Source: Bog-473 sp036268485 (GTDB lineage Bacteria > Actinomycetota > Acidimicrobiia > Acidimicrobiales > RAAP-2). From it: 64,000 nucleotides of DNA. Location: NCBI GenBank assembly GCA_036268485.1, contig DATAUC010000029.1:1-64000 (forward strand), written 5' to 3'. The first letter of the stretch is position 1, and the number at the start of each line of letters is the position of its first letter. The position numbers were made by a program, and so were the translations under genes. The notes under the pieces are model-generated. The model had not been told where the DNA came from, searched no databases, and saw nothing but the letters and a program-made list of their open reading frames with translations. Positions 34,990-42,561 of this stretch are shown here, piece by piece.

Positions 34990-36533
34990 GCCATTGATTC
35001 CTCTCCGACTCGACGGCGAGTGCGGCGCCGCAAGAACACCTCATCGGCAGCCAGCACTGCGATGACTCCGACTCCGGTCAGTGCAGCACCCAGTGGTGCT
35101 CGCCCCACCCAACACATCGGTCGGTCGGCCGGACTGGTTGATTCGCACTTTGTCACCACCGCGCCGGCGGATCGTGTCGCCGGGGCACTGAGAGCAGGCT
35201 TCCCGGGTGCCGTCGTGGTCGGCAGAGTGGGAGCGCCCACCACTCCGGTGGATGCCGGCGGGAACGCCGGAACCAGTGATTGCGGCAACCCGCTGCTCGG
35301 AGCGCCGAAGCTCACGGGAGCGTAGTAGGTGTCATCGAGAGTGGTCGAGACACCTCCGACTTCGAAGTCGATCTCGCCTGAGCCACCGAGGGCCTGTCCG
35401 AATATGCCTATGACCAGCGGGGCGGCCGCTCCCAAGAAGTTCACGTACAAGTTGAGTTCACCCGTGTCTTTGAGGAGCCCATTCAGCTCGTTACAGGACA
35501 CCGGATCGAAGAGTGTTCCGGTCACACTCTTCTGCAGTTGGTTGAACGTGGCATTTCCCAAGAGTTTGGCGATCACCGGACCCCAGAGGTCCTTGTTTCC
35601 TCCGACGGCAACGGTCAATGGAGAGAGTGCTTCACCGTTCGTGGTCGACGACTGCGCAGGAAGTCGAAGGGTGACGCCCAGTGGGGCAAGAAGTCCGTTC
35701 GCGGTGGCGATGGCCCGGGGTATGTCCGATGAGGAGGGCACCGGAATAGTCAACGCACCAACCGTGATGCTGCCCAATGAGAACGACGCCGACGACGTTC
35801 GGTGATCTGACTGGTTGTCCGGCCCGGTGGCTGATTGCTGCAGCTGCCACTGCATGCCTCGCAACTGGACGAGGCCGTTGAGGAGCGAAACGCTGGAAAT
35901 ATCAGATGTGGCGGTGGCAATGCGGCTCATCGAGGTTGTGTCAGCGTCGATCTTGGCCTCAGACTTGGCCCCACTGACCTGGACCACTCCCGGTAGGGCC
36001 AAGCCAGAAAGGGAGTCCTGCCCAACGGCATGCGAGCCGGGCGTGGCTTGCACTAATCGGGAACCATCGAGCCCATTGGCGGTGGCGTCGCTCGCTGAAG
36101 CGGGGGCAGTGTTCCCATTTGCGCCGGTATTGACATCAAGCGGTGTCGGGAGCGGAAGGTTCGGGGGCGGTTGCGAGCAAATCTGCAGCGACCCGAGCAG
36201 GGAACTGAGAGGAATATTGACGTTGGAAGAAGCGGCATTGGCCTCCGCATCCTGATAACTCGCGGTGGTCTGACCGGCAAAGACATTGATATTGGCGCCG
36301 CTGTCCTCAATGTCCATGTCAAGGCTCTGCGCTTGCGCATTCCCTTCCCCGTAGGTGAAGGTCGAGGCGGCGACGGCTCGAGCGTTCGTACCGTTCAGAT
36401 TGACTGAAATGACACCGAGACCAGCGAGTGAACCAGCCAGCACAATGGTGACCCGCCGACGAACGCGGTGCTGGACTTTCTCTCGCCTCCACCGCACCAG
36501 CAGCCCCCGGCTGGCTCCTTCGATCGCCCCCAC
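34986..36533 (-). CDS. Unrecognised surface protein with N- and C-terminal membrane segments
   Basis: A 515-residue protein that matches no family I know. A basic N-terminus (RRVTIVLAG) leads to a hydrophobic segment (about 29-47), then about 425 extracellular residues rich in Ala, Ser, Asn, Thr and Gly with beta character (FTYGEGNAQAQSLDMDI and SEAKIDADTTSMSRIATA). Near the end come a Cys pair (KCESTSPADRPMC), a second hydrophobic segment (about 478-500) and a basic RRRTRRR tail, giving a signal-plus-anchor layout. GTG start, 32 nt after the thiolase-like gene. Its coupling to the binding protein suggests a role in substrate capture at the envelope. Confidence 0.8.
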   Translation of the reverse strand: MGAIEGASRGLLVRWRREKVQHRVRRRVTIVLAGSLAGLGVISVNLNGTNARAVAASTFTYGEGNAQAQSLDMDIEDSGANINVFAGQTTASYQDAEANAASSNVNIPLSSLLGSLQICSQPPPNLPLPTPLDVNTGANGNTAPASASDATANGLDGSRLVQATPGSHAVGQDSLSGLALPGVVQVSGAKSEAKIDADTTSMSRIATATSDISSVSLLNGLVQLRGMQWQLQQSATGPDNQSDHRTSSASFSLGSITVGALTIPVPSSSDIPRAIATANGLLAPLGVTLRLPAQSSTTNGEALSPLTVAVGGNKDLWGPVIAKLLGNATFNQLQKSVTGTLFDPVSCNELNGLLKDTGELNLYVNFLGAAAPLVIGIFGQALGGSGEIDFEVGGVSTTLDDTYYAPVSFGAPSSGLPQSLVPAFPPASTGVVGAPTLPTTTAPGKPALSAPATRSAGAVVTKCESTSPADRPMCWVGRAPLGAALTGVGVIAVLAADEVFLRRRTRRRVGEESMA

Positions 36534-36565
36534 GTCGATGGCCTATCGATCCTTGCGGTGCCCGC

Positions 36566-37732
36566 TCATGTCGTGAGAACCGCACACGCGCCAACACCGG
36601 GTGCGCCGTAGACCTGGGTGAATCCAACTCTGGGGGAATTGGGCACCTGACGCTCGCCCGCTTGGCCGCGGAGTTGCAGCGTGATCTCATAGAACTGCCG
36701 CATCCCCGAAGCCCCAATTGGTTCCCCGTTGGCGATGAGGCCTCCATCGGTGTTGATGGGCAGCCGCCCACTAATTTCCGTCTCACCGGCACGCACCATG
36801 TCTTCTTGCTCTCCATCGGCACACAACCCGGTTTCGGCCATATGCATCAACTCAGCCCCGGCTTCGCTGTCCTGAAGCTGGGCCACGTCGACGTCGCCCG
36901 GACTGACACCGGCGCTCTCAAAGGCCGCCGCCGCCGCATCGACCACCGGGCTGGGGGTCCGGTTGACCGACAAAGACGGGCTGTACACCTCGAAGGTGCC
37001 ATAGCGACGAGTGCGGAGACAGGCCGAACGGACGAACACCGGGCGATCGGTAAATCGTCGGGCCATGTCGGAGCGACAGAGCACAACAGCGGCCGCACCT
37101 TCATCGGGTGAGCAGAACATGTACTGCGTCAGGGGCTCATTGACCATCGGCGAGGCGAGAATCTCTTCTTCGCTGAACGGGTTGCGGCGCCACGCGTTCG
37201 GATTCATCGCTCCATTGCGGAAATTCTTGGCGGCCACCTTGGCCAGTATCTCGCTGGTAATGCCGAAGTCGTGCATGTAGCGCTGAAGCTTCATGGCGAA
37301 GAACTGCGTCGTCACCATGAAGCCCTGTTCGCCAAACCACGGGTCGATCCCGGCCATGCCAGCACCGGCGGCAAAATGTCCCCGCGGATGCTTGTCGAAC
37401 CCAACGGCGAGGCTGATATCACACGCCCCTGATTCGATGGCATTCGCCGCCAAGGCAACGGCACTGCCGGCCGTGGCGCACCCATTGGCCACATTCACAA
37501 ACGGAACTCCAGTGAGCCCAAGGCTATTCACCAGCGTGTCGGCCATAGGGGCGTTGTCGTGGTCGGGGAGGATGGGCGCCAAGCTGCCACCAAAAGCGAA
37601 TTGGATGTCGCTCCACTGCACGCCGGCGTCGCTCAGGGCTCGCCGAGTGGCCAGCGCACCCATCTCGCTCGCAGTGACTCCGGGGTGCCGACCAAATGGA
37701 TGCATGCCAATTCCGACAATCGCTACTTCCAA
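36566..37732 (-). CDS. Thiolase-fold lipid-transfer/aldolase-like protein (Ltp2-type)
   Basis: A 388-residue thiolase-superfamily protein of the SCP-x/lipid-transfer branch. The N-terminal Cys85 (VANGCATAGS) is present, but the catalytic His motif is QDSEAGAEL instead of HDCF, the GHPIG motif is GEPIGASG, and the late CxG motif is YGAPGVG. Loss of these residues beside a DUF35 gene is the signature of Ltp2-type retro-aldolases that shorten steroid side chains. The TTG at 37732 gives the family opening LEVAIVGIGMHPFG and has GGAGG just upstream, though only 3 nt away; a TTG at 37765 is the alternative. Confidence 0.85.
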   Translation of the reverse strand: MEVAIVGIGMHPFGRHPGVTASEMGALATRRALSDAGVQWSDIQFAFGGSLAPILPDHDNAPMADTLVNSLGLTGVPFVNVANGCATAGSAVALAANAIESGACDISLAVGFDKHPRGHFAAGAGMAGIDPWFGEQGFMVTTQFFAMKLQRYMHDFGITSEILAKVAAKNFRNGAMNPNAWRRNPFSEEEILASPMVNEPLTQYMFCSPDEGAAAVVLCRSDMARRFTDRPVFVRSACLRTRRYGTFEVYSPSLSVNRTPSPVVDAAAAAFESAGVSPGDVDVAQLQDSEAGAELMHMAETGLCADGEQEDMVRAGETEISGRLPINTDGGLIANGEPIGASGMRQFYEITLQLRGQAGERQVPNSPRVGFTQVYGAPGVGACAVLTT

Positions 37733-37742
37733 GGTCCTCCGA

Positions 37743-38171
37743 TCAGTTGGTTGCCGCAAAGGCAAAAGTGACGACTTCTTCCCCCGCGTCGTTCTCGTAG
37801 AGCGGCACGATGGCCAACTCCACCCTCATACCGATGTGAATGTCATGTCGATCAACCAGCAAACGTGACTCGACCCGTACCTCATCGTCGAGTTCGACGT
37901 ACCCGAGAACGAATGGTTCGAAATCAGCGTCGGTGCCTTCGCCCCGATAGGGGAGCTTGGGCCGGAAGTCCTGCGTGGTCCATGTCCACACCGTCCCGAT
38001 CCGGGAGAGGGATCGGGGTTCCATCCCGGCCTGGCCACATTGTGGGCACCCCGGACTGGTGGGAAAGGTCACGGTGCCGCATGCCGTGCATCTCCCGCCG
38101 AGCAGGCACGGGTCATCCGCCGGCCAGGTAAAGAGGCCACGCGCAATCGGCACCTGTACCGTCGTGATCAT
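37743..38171 (-). CDS. DUF35 Zn-ribbon / OB-fold protein
   Basis: A 142-residue ChsH2-DUF35/acyl-CoA-associated protein. The rubredoxin-like zinc ribbon has Cys28, Cys31, Cys42 and Cys45 (RCTACGTVTFPTSPGCPQCG), followed by an OB fold (GTVWTWTTQDFRP, FVLGYVELDDEVRVESRLL). Such proteins partner a thiolase-like enzyme and are needed for aldol cleavage by Ltp2. The gene ends 10 nt before the thiolase-like start and its ATG overlaps the SnoaL stop (ATGA), which supports a physical complex of the products. Confidence 0.93.
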   Translation of the reverse strand: MITTVQVPIARGLFTWPADDPCLLGGRCTACGTVTFPTSPGCPQCGQAGMEPRSLSRIGTVWTWTTQDFRPKLPYRGEGTDADFEPFVLGYVELDDEVRVESRLLVDRHDIHIGMRVELAIVPLYENDAGEEVVTFAFAATN

Positions 38172-38587
38172 TGACCCTCGGCGGTGAATGACGAGAGAAG
38201 CTCGGCAAAAATAGGGGCGGCTTGGGTGGCGTCGACGTACTCATCAACCTGGGAGATGAGATTGTCGGTGACTTTCGCAACCAGGCAGGTATGCACGGCG
38301 AAGTCAGCTCCGCTGTTGGTCGAACCGGTGACATTCATCTGGAGGACGAATCCCTCGCTGGTTGCCGTGCAACGGACATCCTCGAATACATACCGCGCGA
38401 TCACTTTTGCTTCGAGGCGGGTGATCTCGACGATGTCTGCCGTAGTCGAGACATGCTGTCGGACATTGTTCCAAAATCGACCGTCAGGGTGGTACAGAGG
38501 AATGAGTTGATCGGCATCTCGCGCCTCCGCCGCCTGAGCGAATCGATGTGCCAACTCTTCGTAGGCCGTTGCTTGAGCGTCGGACAT
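38168..38587 (-). CDS. SnoaL-like / NTF2-fold protein
   Basis: A 139-residue NTF2-like protein of the SnoaL/ketosteroid-isomerase group. The opening EELAHRFAQAAEARDADQLIPLYHPDGRFWN is the typical helix-helix-strand start; EEWVRA-like helices are replaced by acidic stretches, and the C-terminal VDEYVDATQAAPIFAELL matches the family. Members catalyse isomerisation, hydration or cyclisation of polycyclic or polyketide-like substrates. First gene of the six-gene operon; GGGGAGGG lies 3 nt before the ATG. Confidence 0.85.
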   Translation of the reverse strand: MSDAQATAYEELAHRFAQAAEARDADQLIPLYHPDGRFWNNVRQHVSTTADIVEITRLEAKVIARYVFEDVRCTATSEGFVLQMNVTGSTNSGADFAVHTCLVAKVTDNLISQVDEYVDATQAAPIFAELLSSFTAEGQ

Positions 38588-38635
38588 TGGCCCTCCCCTT
38601 CGTTCTCGTAAACAATGGATTACCTATTGGTCCAT

Positions 38636-38660
38636 GTCAAGCGACCTTGGCCCGCTTGAC
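38636..38660. promoter_or_regulatory. Perfect inverted repeat in the divergent SnoaL/PhyH promoter region
   Basis: GTCAAGCG (38636-38643) and CGCTTGAC (38653-38660) are perfect 8-bp arms around a 9-nt spacer, in the 153-bp gap between the importer/aldolase operon (minus) and the PhyH gene (plus). Position and symmetry suit a dimeric repressor such as the TetR at 41011, but no matching second site has been shown. Confidence 0.5.
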
Positions 38661-38740
38661 TGTAGACAATGTACGTGAACCTCCGGTAACATTCTCAGGT
38701 ATTGGGACTCTTGGCAAGGGAACGACCGAAGGAGCGATGC

Positions 38741-39607
38741 ATGACAACAACGGAAGATCACACGTTCGCACAAGCCTCGAGCGGGACGCAGGGACGCCAG
38801 CGAGTTCGCCAGCTGATTAAAGAGGCTGGCCTGGAGCTCCAGGTGGCTGAACTCGAACTCAACGGGTACTGCGTTGTCCCCGATGCCGCTCCCATGGAGC
38901 TCTTCGATCGCATCCGCGAGGCCATAGTCCGCATCACCCAGGACACCTTTGATCGAGGTGTCACGCCGTTCGATTTCGGTCCCAATACGTCGATGATGTA
39001 CCGACTCTTGGCCCAGGACGATGCCTTCGTTGAAGCCGTGCTTTCCCCCAAGCTCATAGCAATGATGACCTACCTCTTGGGCGAAGGCTATGTCCTGAGT
39101 GTGGCCAGCGGGAGCACGTTGTCCGAAGGCTCGATGCCCGGACCCATTCACTCGGACAACCAGTTCTTCCCTGAACCATTTCCCCCGCAGTACCAAGTGG
39201 CAACCGCGATCTGGTGCTGCGACGAATTTGACGGGGAACATGGTTCCACCCACGTGGTGCCCGGATCCCACCGTCGATTCCGACACCCGAAGTCCGGGGA
39301 GGGACTTGATGAAGCGGTGCCGGTCGTTGCCCCCAAGGGTTCGATCGTCATTTGGGCCGGACATACCTGGCACTGCAGCGGGGGCCGCACCGCGACGGGA
39401 AGCCGGGTGGCGCTGCACACCGCATTCACCCGCCCCCATCTCCAGGTGTTCGAAGCCTACGAGCCCGAGGTCGTGGAGCGATTGGTCGCCCGGGACAACA
39501 GACTGACTCGTCTCGTTGCGGCCGATCTTCCTTACAACCACACCGGGGACTCCCCCGACATAATGAAGATTTTGGCGATCGCCGCCACGACACAAGCCCA
39601 GGCCTGA
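38741..39607 (+). CDS. Phytanoyl-CoA dioxygenase-family protein
   Basis: A 288-residue Fe(II)/2-oxoglutarate dioxygenase. The metal triad is His137 and Asp139 (PIHSDNQFF) and His211 (HTWHCSGG), with the 2-oxoglutarate Arg222 (SRVALH). PhyH enzymes hydroxylate methyl-branched acyl-CoAs or terpenoid-like substrates at the alpha position, which fits side-chain catabolism. GAAGGAG lies 6 nt before the ATG at 38741; the longer upstream frame lacks an RBS. The acyl-CoA dehydrogenase follows after 15 nt. Confidence 0.9.
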   Translation: MTTTEDHTFAQASSGTQGRQRVRQLIKEAGLELQVAELELNGYCVVPDAAPMELFDRIREAIVRITQDTFDRGVTPFDFGPNTSMMYRLLAQDDAFVEAVLSPKLIAMMTYLLGEGYVLSVASGSTLSEGSMPGPIHSDNQFFPEPFPPQYQVATAIWCCDEFDGEHGSTHVVPGSHRRFRHPKSGEGLDEAVPVVAPKGSIVIWAGHTWHCSGGRTATGSRVALHTAFTRPHLQVFEAYEPEVVERLVARDNRLTRLVAADLPYNHTGDSPDIMKILAIAATTQAQA

Positions 39608-39622
39608 CGGGAACTTCCCCGG

Positions 39623-40819
39623 ATGAAGATCGACGAGCAGCTCAGGCTCGTCGCGTCAAACCTCGACCGCCTGATGCAGGGGTGCGACCCGGCTCACGAT
39701 GATCCGGCCGCGCTCTGGGGTGCCCAATTCGATCTCGGTCTCGCCTGGGTGAACTTCCCTCACGGGAGTGGTGGACTTGAAGTAGACCCCCAATATCAGC
39801 GGCTCGTTGATGAGGCCTTGGGGGAACGGGGATTCCCCTCCAATTTGTACCGGAACCTCATGGGCGTCGGCATGGCTGCACCGACCATCATCGAGTTCGG
39901 AACCACTGATCACCTCGAACTGCTCCGTCCGGCTTTCACCTGCGATGACATCTGGTGCCAACTCTTCAGCGAGCCCAGCGCCGGGTCAGATTTGGCCGGG
40001 CTCTCGACTCGTGCCCTCCGCGATGGGGACGAATGGGTCGTCAATGGACAGAAGGTCTGGACGACGTTGGCGCACATCGCCCGGTGGGGACTGCTTCTGG
40101 CTCGGACGGATACCGAGGTTCCCAAGCACCAAGGACTCACGTTCTTCATTGTCGACATGCAGGCTCCGGGGGTCGAGGTCCGACCGTTGCGCCAACTGAC
40201 CGGTGACGCCGAGTACAACGAGGTGTTCTTCACCGATGTGCGGATCGCCGACAGCGAACGTCTCGGTCCTGTGGGCGAAGGCTGGCGGGTCGCCCTGACG
40301 ACATTGGCCAACGAACGCGTGACGATCGGCGGGACAAGTCGGAGGCCACGTGGCATGGGGCCGATAGGCCGGGCCGTAGACCTCTGGCACGCTCGCTCCA
40401 CGTCCATACCAGGAGCTCGAGACCTGTTGGCGCGCTATTGGATTGAGGCGGAAGTACTTCGTCTTACGGCTATCCGGGCCGAGGAGGCCCGAGAACGCGG
40501 TACTCCGGGGGTTGAAGGATCGATCCTCAAATTGGCTACGGGACTCACTGAACAGCGCATTTACGATTTCTGTCTCACCCTTCTGGGCGCAGACGGGATG
40601 CTGATTTCCAACTACGACTTGGTACAGCCGACCAGCGTGTCCCCCAGTCTTTCTGACCCTGAGGCTGACCTGGTCAAGGCCTTCCTCACGATCCAATGTG
40701 CCACCATCGGCGGAGGCACGACGGCAATCATGCGCAGCTTGATCGGCGAGCGGGTGCTGGGTCTGCCCGGGGACATTCGAGTCGACCGGACCTTGCCCTG
40801 GTCCCAAATTCCACGCTGA
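39623..40819 (+). CDS. Acyl-CoA dehydrogenase (FadE-type)
   Basis: A 398-residue acyl-CoA dehydrogenase similar to the heteromeric FadE/ChsE enzymes of steroid side-chain degradation. Landmarks are WCQLFSEPSAGSDLAG (about 112-127), WVVNGQKVWTT, AEYNEVFFTDVRI and the late GGGTTAIMRSLIGERVLGLP. It lies 15 nt after the PhyH gene with no clear RBS. In heteromeric ChsE complexes two FadE chains pair; only this one is present in the operon, so it may be homomeric or pair with the enzyme at 14748. Confidence 0.9.
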   Translation: MKIDEQLRLVASNLDRLMQGCDPAHDDPAALWGAQFDLGLAWVNFPHGSGGLEVDPQYQRLVDEALGERGFPSNLYRNLMGVGMAAPTIIEFGTTDHLELLRPAFTCDDIWCQLFSEPSAGSDLAGLSTRALRDGDEWVVNGQKVWTTLAHIARWGLLLARTDTEVPKHQGLTFFIVDMQAPGVEVRPLRQLTGDAEYNEVFFTDVRIADSERLGPVGEGWRVALTTLANERVTIGGTSRRPRGMGPIGRAVDLWHARSTSIPGARDLLARYWIEAEVLRLTAIRAEEARERGTPGVEGSILKLATGLTEQRIYDFCLTLLGADGMLISNYDLVQPTSVSPSLSDPEADLVKAFLTIQCATIGGGTTAIMRSLIGERVLGLPGDIRVDRTLPWSQIPR

Positions 40820-40872
40820 TGGCCCAGTAGTGGGTCCGAAAAGATCGGCAACGTACCTCGGAGGATTCGTAC

Positions 40873-40898
40873 TAACGACCGTTAACCTCGACTACAAT
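40873..40898 (+). promoter_or_regulatory. Palindrome and -10 element upstream of the TetR gene
   Basis: TAACGACCGTTA (40873-40884) has 5-bp arms TAACG/CGTTA around AC and lies just upstream of TACAAT (40893-40898), the best -10 in the 191-bp gap before the TetR GTG at 41011. A repressor bound there would block transcription of its own gene. A CCTGA-GAA-TCAGG hairpin follows at 40901-40913. Confidence 0.45.
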
Positions 40899-41010
40899 TG
40901 CCTGAGAATCAGGACATCCCAAATGGTCGGGTCGTCCGGTTGACTGTCGTTCACCTGGGTGTGCACATCAGGGTGGGGCGAACTCCGACCTCTCCACGAG
41001 AGAGAGAACT

Positions 41011-41628
41011 GTGGCCGGTACCGCTACCCAAACGAACGAGGAACTCGCCTCCTCCGAACCCGTGAAACGGCGTCCATCGATTCGCCGCGACCAACTGCTT
41101 GCGGTGGCAGCCACCCTTTTCCACGAACGGGGATATCACCTCACCGGCATGGATGACATCGGCAAGGCGGCCGGCATGACCGGACCCGGCGTCTATCGAC
41201 ACTTTCGGAGCAAGGAAGAGATCCTTGAAACTCTTACCACCGAATACGGAACGCCCATCCTGGCCCGGGCAACAGAGATCGCCCAAGCAACCGACGATCC
41301 CCAGACAGCGATTGTCGAGCTGGCCCGCCACTACGTCTCAACCATTCTCACCCACCCAGCCATTACGTCCGTCGCTATGTATGAAGGTCGAATGCTGCGA
41401 CCCGAGACCAGGGCAACCATTATTCGAACGGAGAGACTGTACGTAGAGGAGTGGGTGCACGTTCTGAGCCGTTTGCGCCCCGATCTTTCGGATGGTCGCG
41501 CTCGAGTGATGGTGCACGGGGTGCTCAGCCTGGGATTGTCAGTCTGCCGCTACAACAGCGGGCTGGCCAACGACGTCGTTGAGCCACTGCTGGCCAACAT
41601 GATCGTGCTGGCCCTGCAGGCTGATTGA
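41011..41628 (+). CDS. TetR-family regulator, KstR2-like
   Basis: A 205-residue TetR repressor. The HTH covers RRDQLLAVAATLFHERGYHLTGMDDIGKAAGMTGPGVYRHFRSKEEIL (about 25-73 in pieces). The ligand-binding half is typical of acyl-CoA-sensing members. It stands in the centre of the catabolic genes, between the dehydrogenase and the enoyl-CoA hydratase, so it probably controls both operons and the divergent ligase. The GTG start follows AGAGAGAG, a fair RBS. Confidence 0.88.
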   Translation: MAGTATQTNEELASSEPVKRRPSIRRDQLLAVAATLFHERGYHLTGMDDIGKAAGMTGPGVYRHFRSKEEILETLTTEYGTPILARATEIAQATDDPQTAIVELARHYVSTILTHPAITSVAMYEGRMLRPETRATIIRTERLYVEEWVHVLSRLRPDLSDGRARVMVHGVLSLGLSVCRYNSGLANDVVEPLLANMIVLALQAD

Positions 41629-41639
41629 CGGTTCCTCCG

Positions 41640-42428
41640 CTAACGGCCCTTGAAATTTGGGTCCCGCTTCTCCAAGAACGCTGCTATTCCCTCTAGAGCA
41701 TCTCCAGTGCGGGCGGATGCAGCCAGGGCGAGCGACTCCAGCTCCATCTGAGACTCCAGTGTCTCGTCAAGACTTTGGCGCAGGAGCCGCCGGGTATTCC
41801 CCAGTGCGATGGTGGGTCCCTCCGCCAGCGTCTTCGCCACCAACGCGGCCCGTTCATTGAGTTCCGCCTCGGGGACGACCTCGGTAATCAGTCCCATGCT
41901 CATGGCCTCTGCGGCCCCAAGCACCCGATTGGTCAGCATCAATTCGAGCGCTCGTCGGAGTCCGACAATTCTCGGCAGAAGCCATGTGGCCGATCCATCT
42001 GGCGACAAACCGACCTGCTTGTACGCCATCACAAATCGTGTCGACTCTGCGGCAATGACGATGTCGGCGCTGCAGGCCAACCCAACTCCAGCTCCAGCGG
42101 CACTTCCCTGCACAGCGGCGACCACGGGAACGGCCAAGCGTGACATACGTGAAAGGGCTGCGTGAAGGTACGTGGTGACTTCCAACAGGTGGCGATCGAG
42201 TGGTCCGTCGTGGGCCCGGAAGCTCTTGAGGTCGCCGCCGCCGCAGAAAACCCGGCCTTCCCCAGTGAGAAGAACGGCCCGAATGTCCTGGTTGCCGGCC
42301 ACCTCAAGGGAGGCTTCCATTAACTCCCGGGCCAACGTGAGATCAATGGTGTTCGCTGCCTCGGGGCGATTAAGGGTCACCCGGGCGACTCCTTCGGCCA
42401 CATCCACGATCACGCTTGAGGGTCTCAC
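41640..42428 (-). CDS. Enoyl-CoA hydratase/isomerase family protein
   Basis: A 262-residue crotonase-fold enzyme adding water to trans-2-enoyl-CoA or shifting a double bond. Oxyanion-hole segments are FCGGGDLKSFRAHD (about 61-74) and VQGSAAGAGVGLACSADIVIA (about 105-125), with family ending FLEKRDPNFKGR. The usual second catalytic Glu of classical ECH (in the LPRI/GLR helix) is not obvious, so an isomerase role cannot be excluded. GTG start at 42428. It is divergent from the ligase and convergent with the TetR gene. Confidence 0.88.
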   Translation of the reverse strand: MRPSSVIVDVAEGVARVTLNRPEAANTIDLTLARELMEASLEVAGNQDIRAVLLTGEGRVFCGGGDLKSFRAHDGPLDRHLLEVTTYLHAALSRMSRLAVPVVAAVQGSAAGAGVGLACSADIVIAAESTRFVMAYKQVGLSPDGSATWLLPRIVGLRRALELMLTNRVLGAAEAMSMGLITEVVPEAELNERAALVAKTLAEGPTIALGNTRRLLRQSLDETLESQMELESLALAASARTGDALEGIAAFLEKRDPNFKGR

Positions 42429-42519
42429 TATGGGCCCCTCCGGTGAACGACGGTTCCAGGTCCGATCCGGTGCTCAAGCACGTTCCGATGCTATCAGTGG
42501 CATGAGGGAGGCGAACCTG

Positions 42520-42535
42520 GTTAACTTGCGCTAAC
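42520..42535. promoter_or_regulatory. Inverted repeat between the hydratase and ligase genes
   Basis: GTTA (42520-42523) and TAAC (42532-42535) bound GTTAACTTGCGCTAAC, a 16-bp partly symmetric site in the divergent gap between the enoyl-CoA hydratase and acyl-CoA ligase. Its GTTA/TAAC arms recall the TAACG/CGTTA site before the TetR gene. Confidence 0.35.
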
Positions 42536-42561
42536 AATCCATGGTCGCAAAGGAGCCGGGC

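Noticed and set aside
42541..42561. ATG at 42541 as start of the acyl-CoA ligase
   Set aside because: The AAAGGAG before the ATG at 42562 and the family opening favour the inner start.
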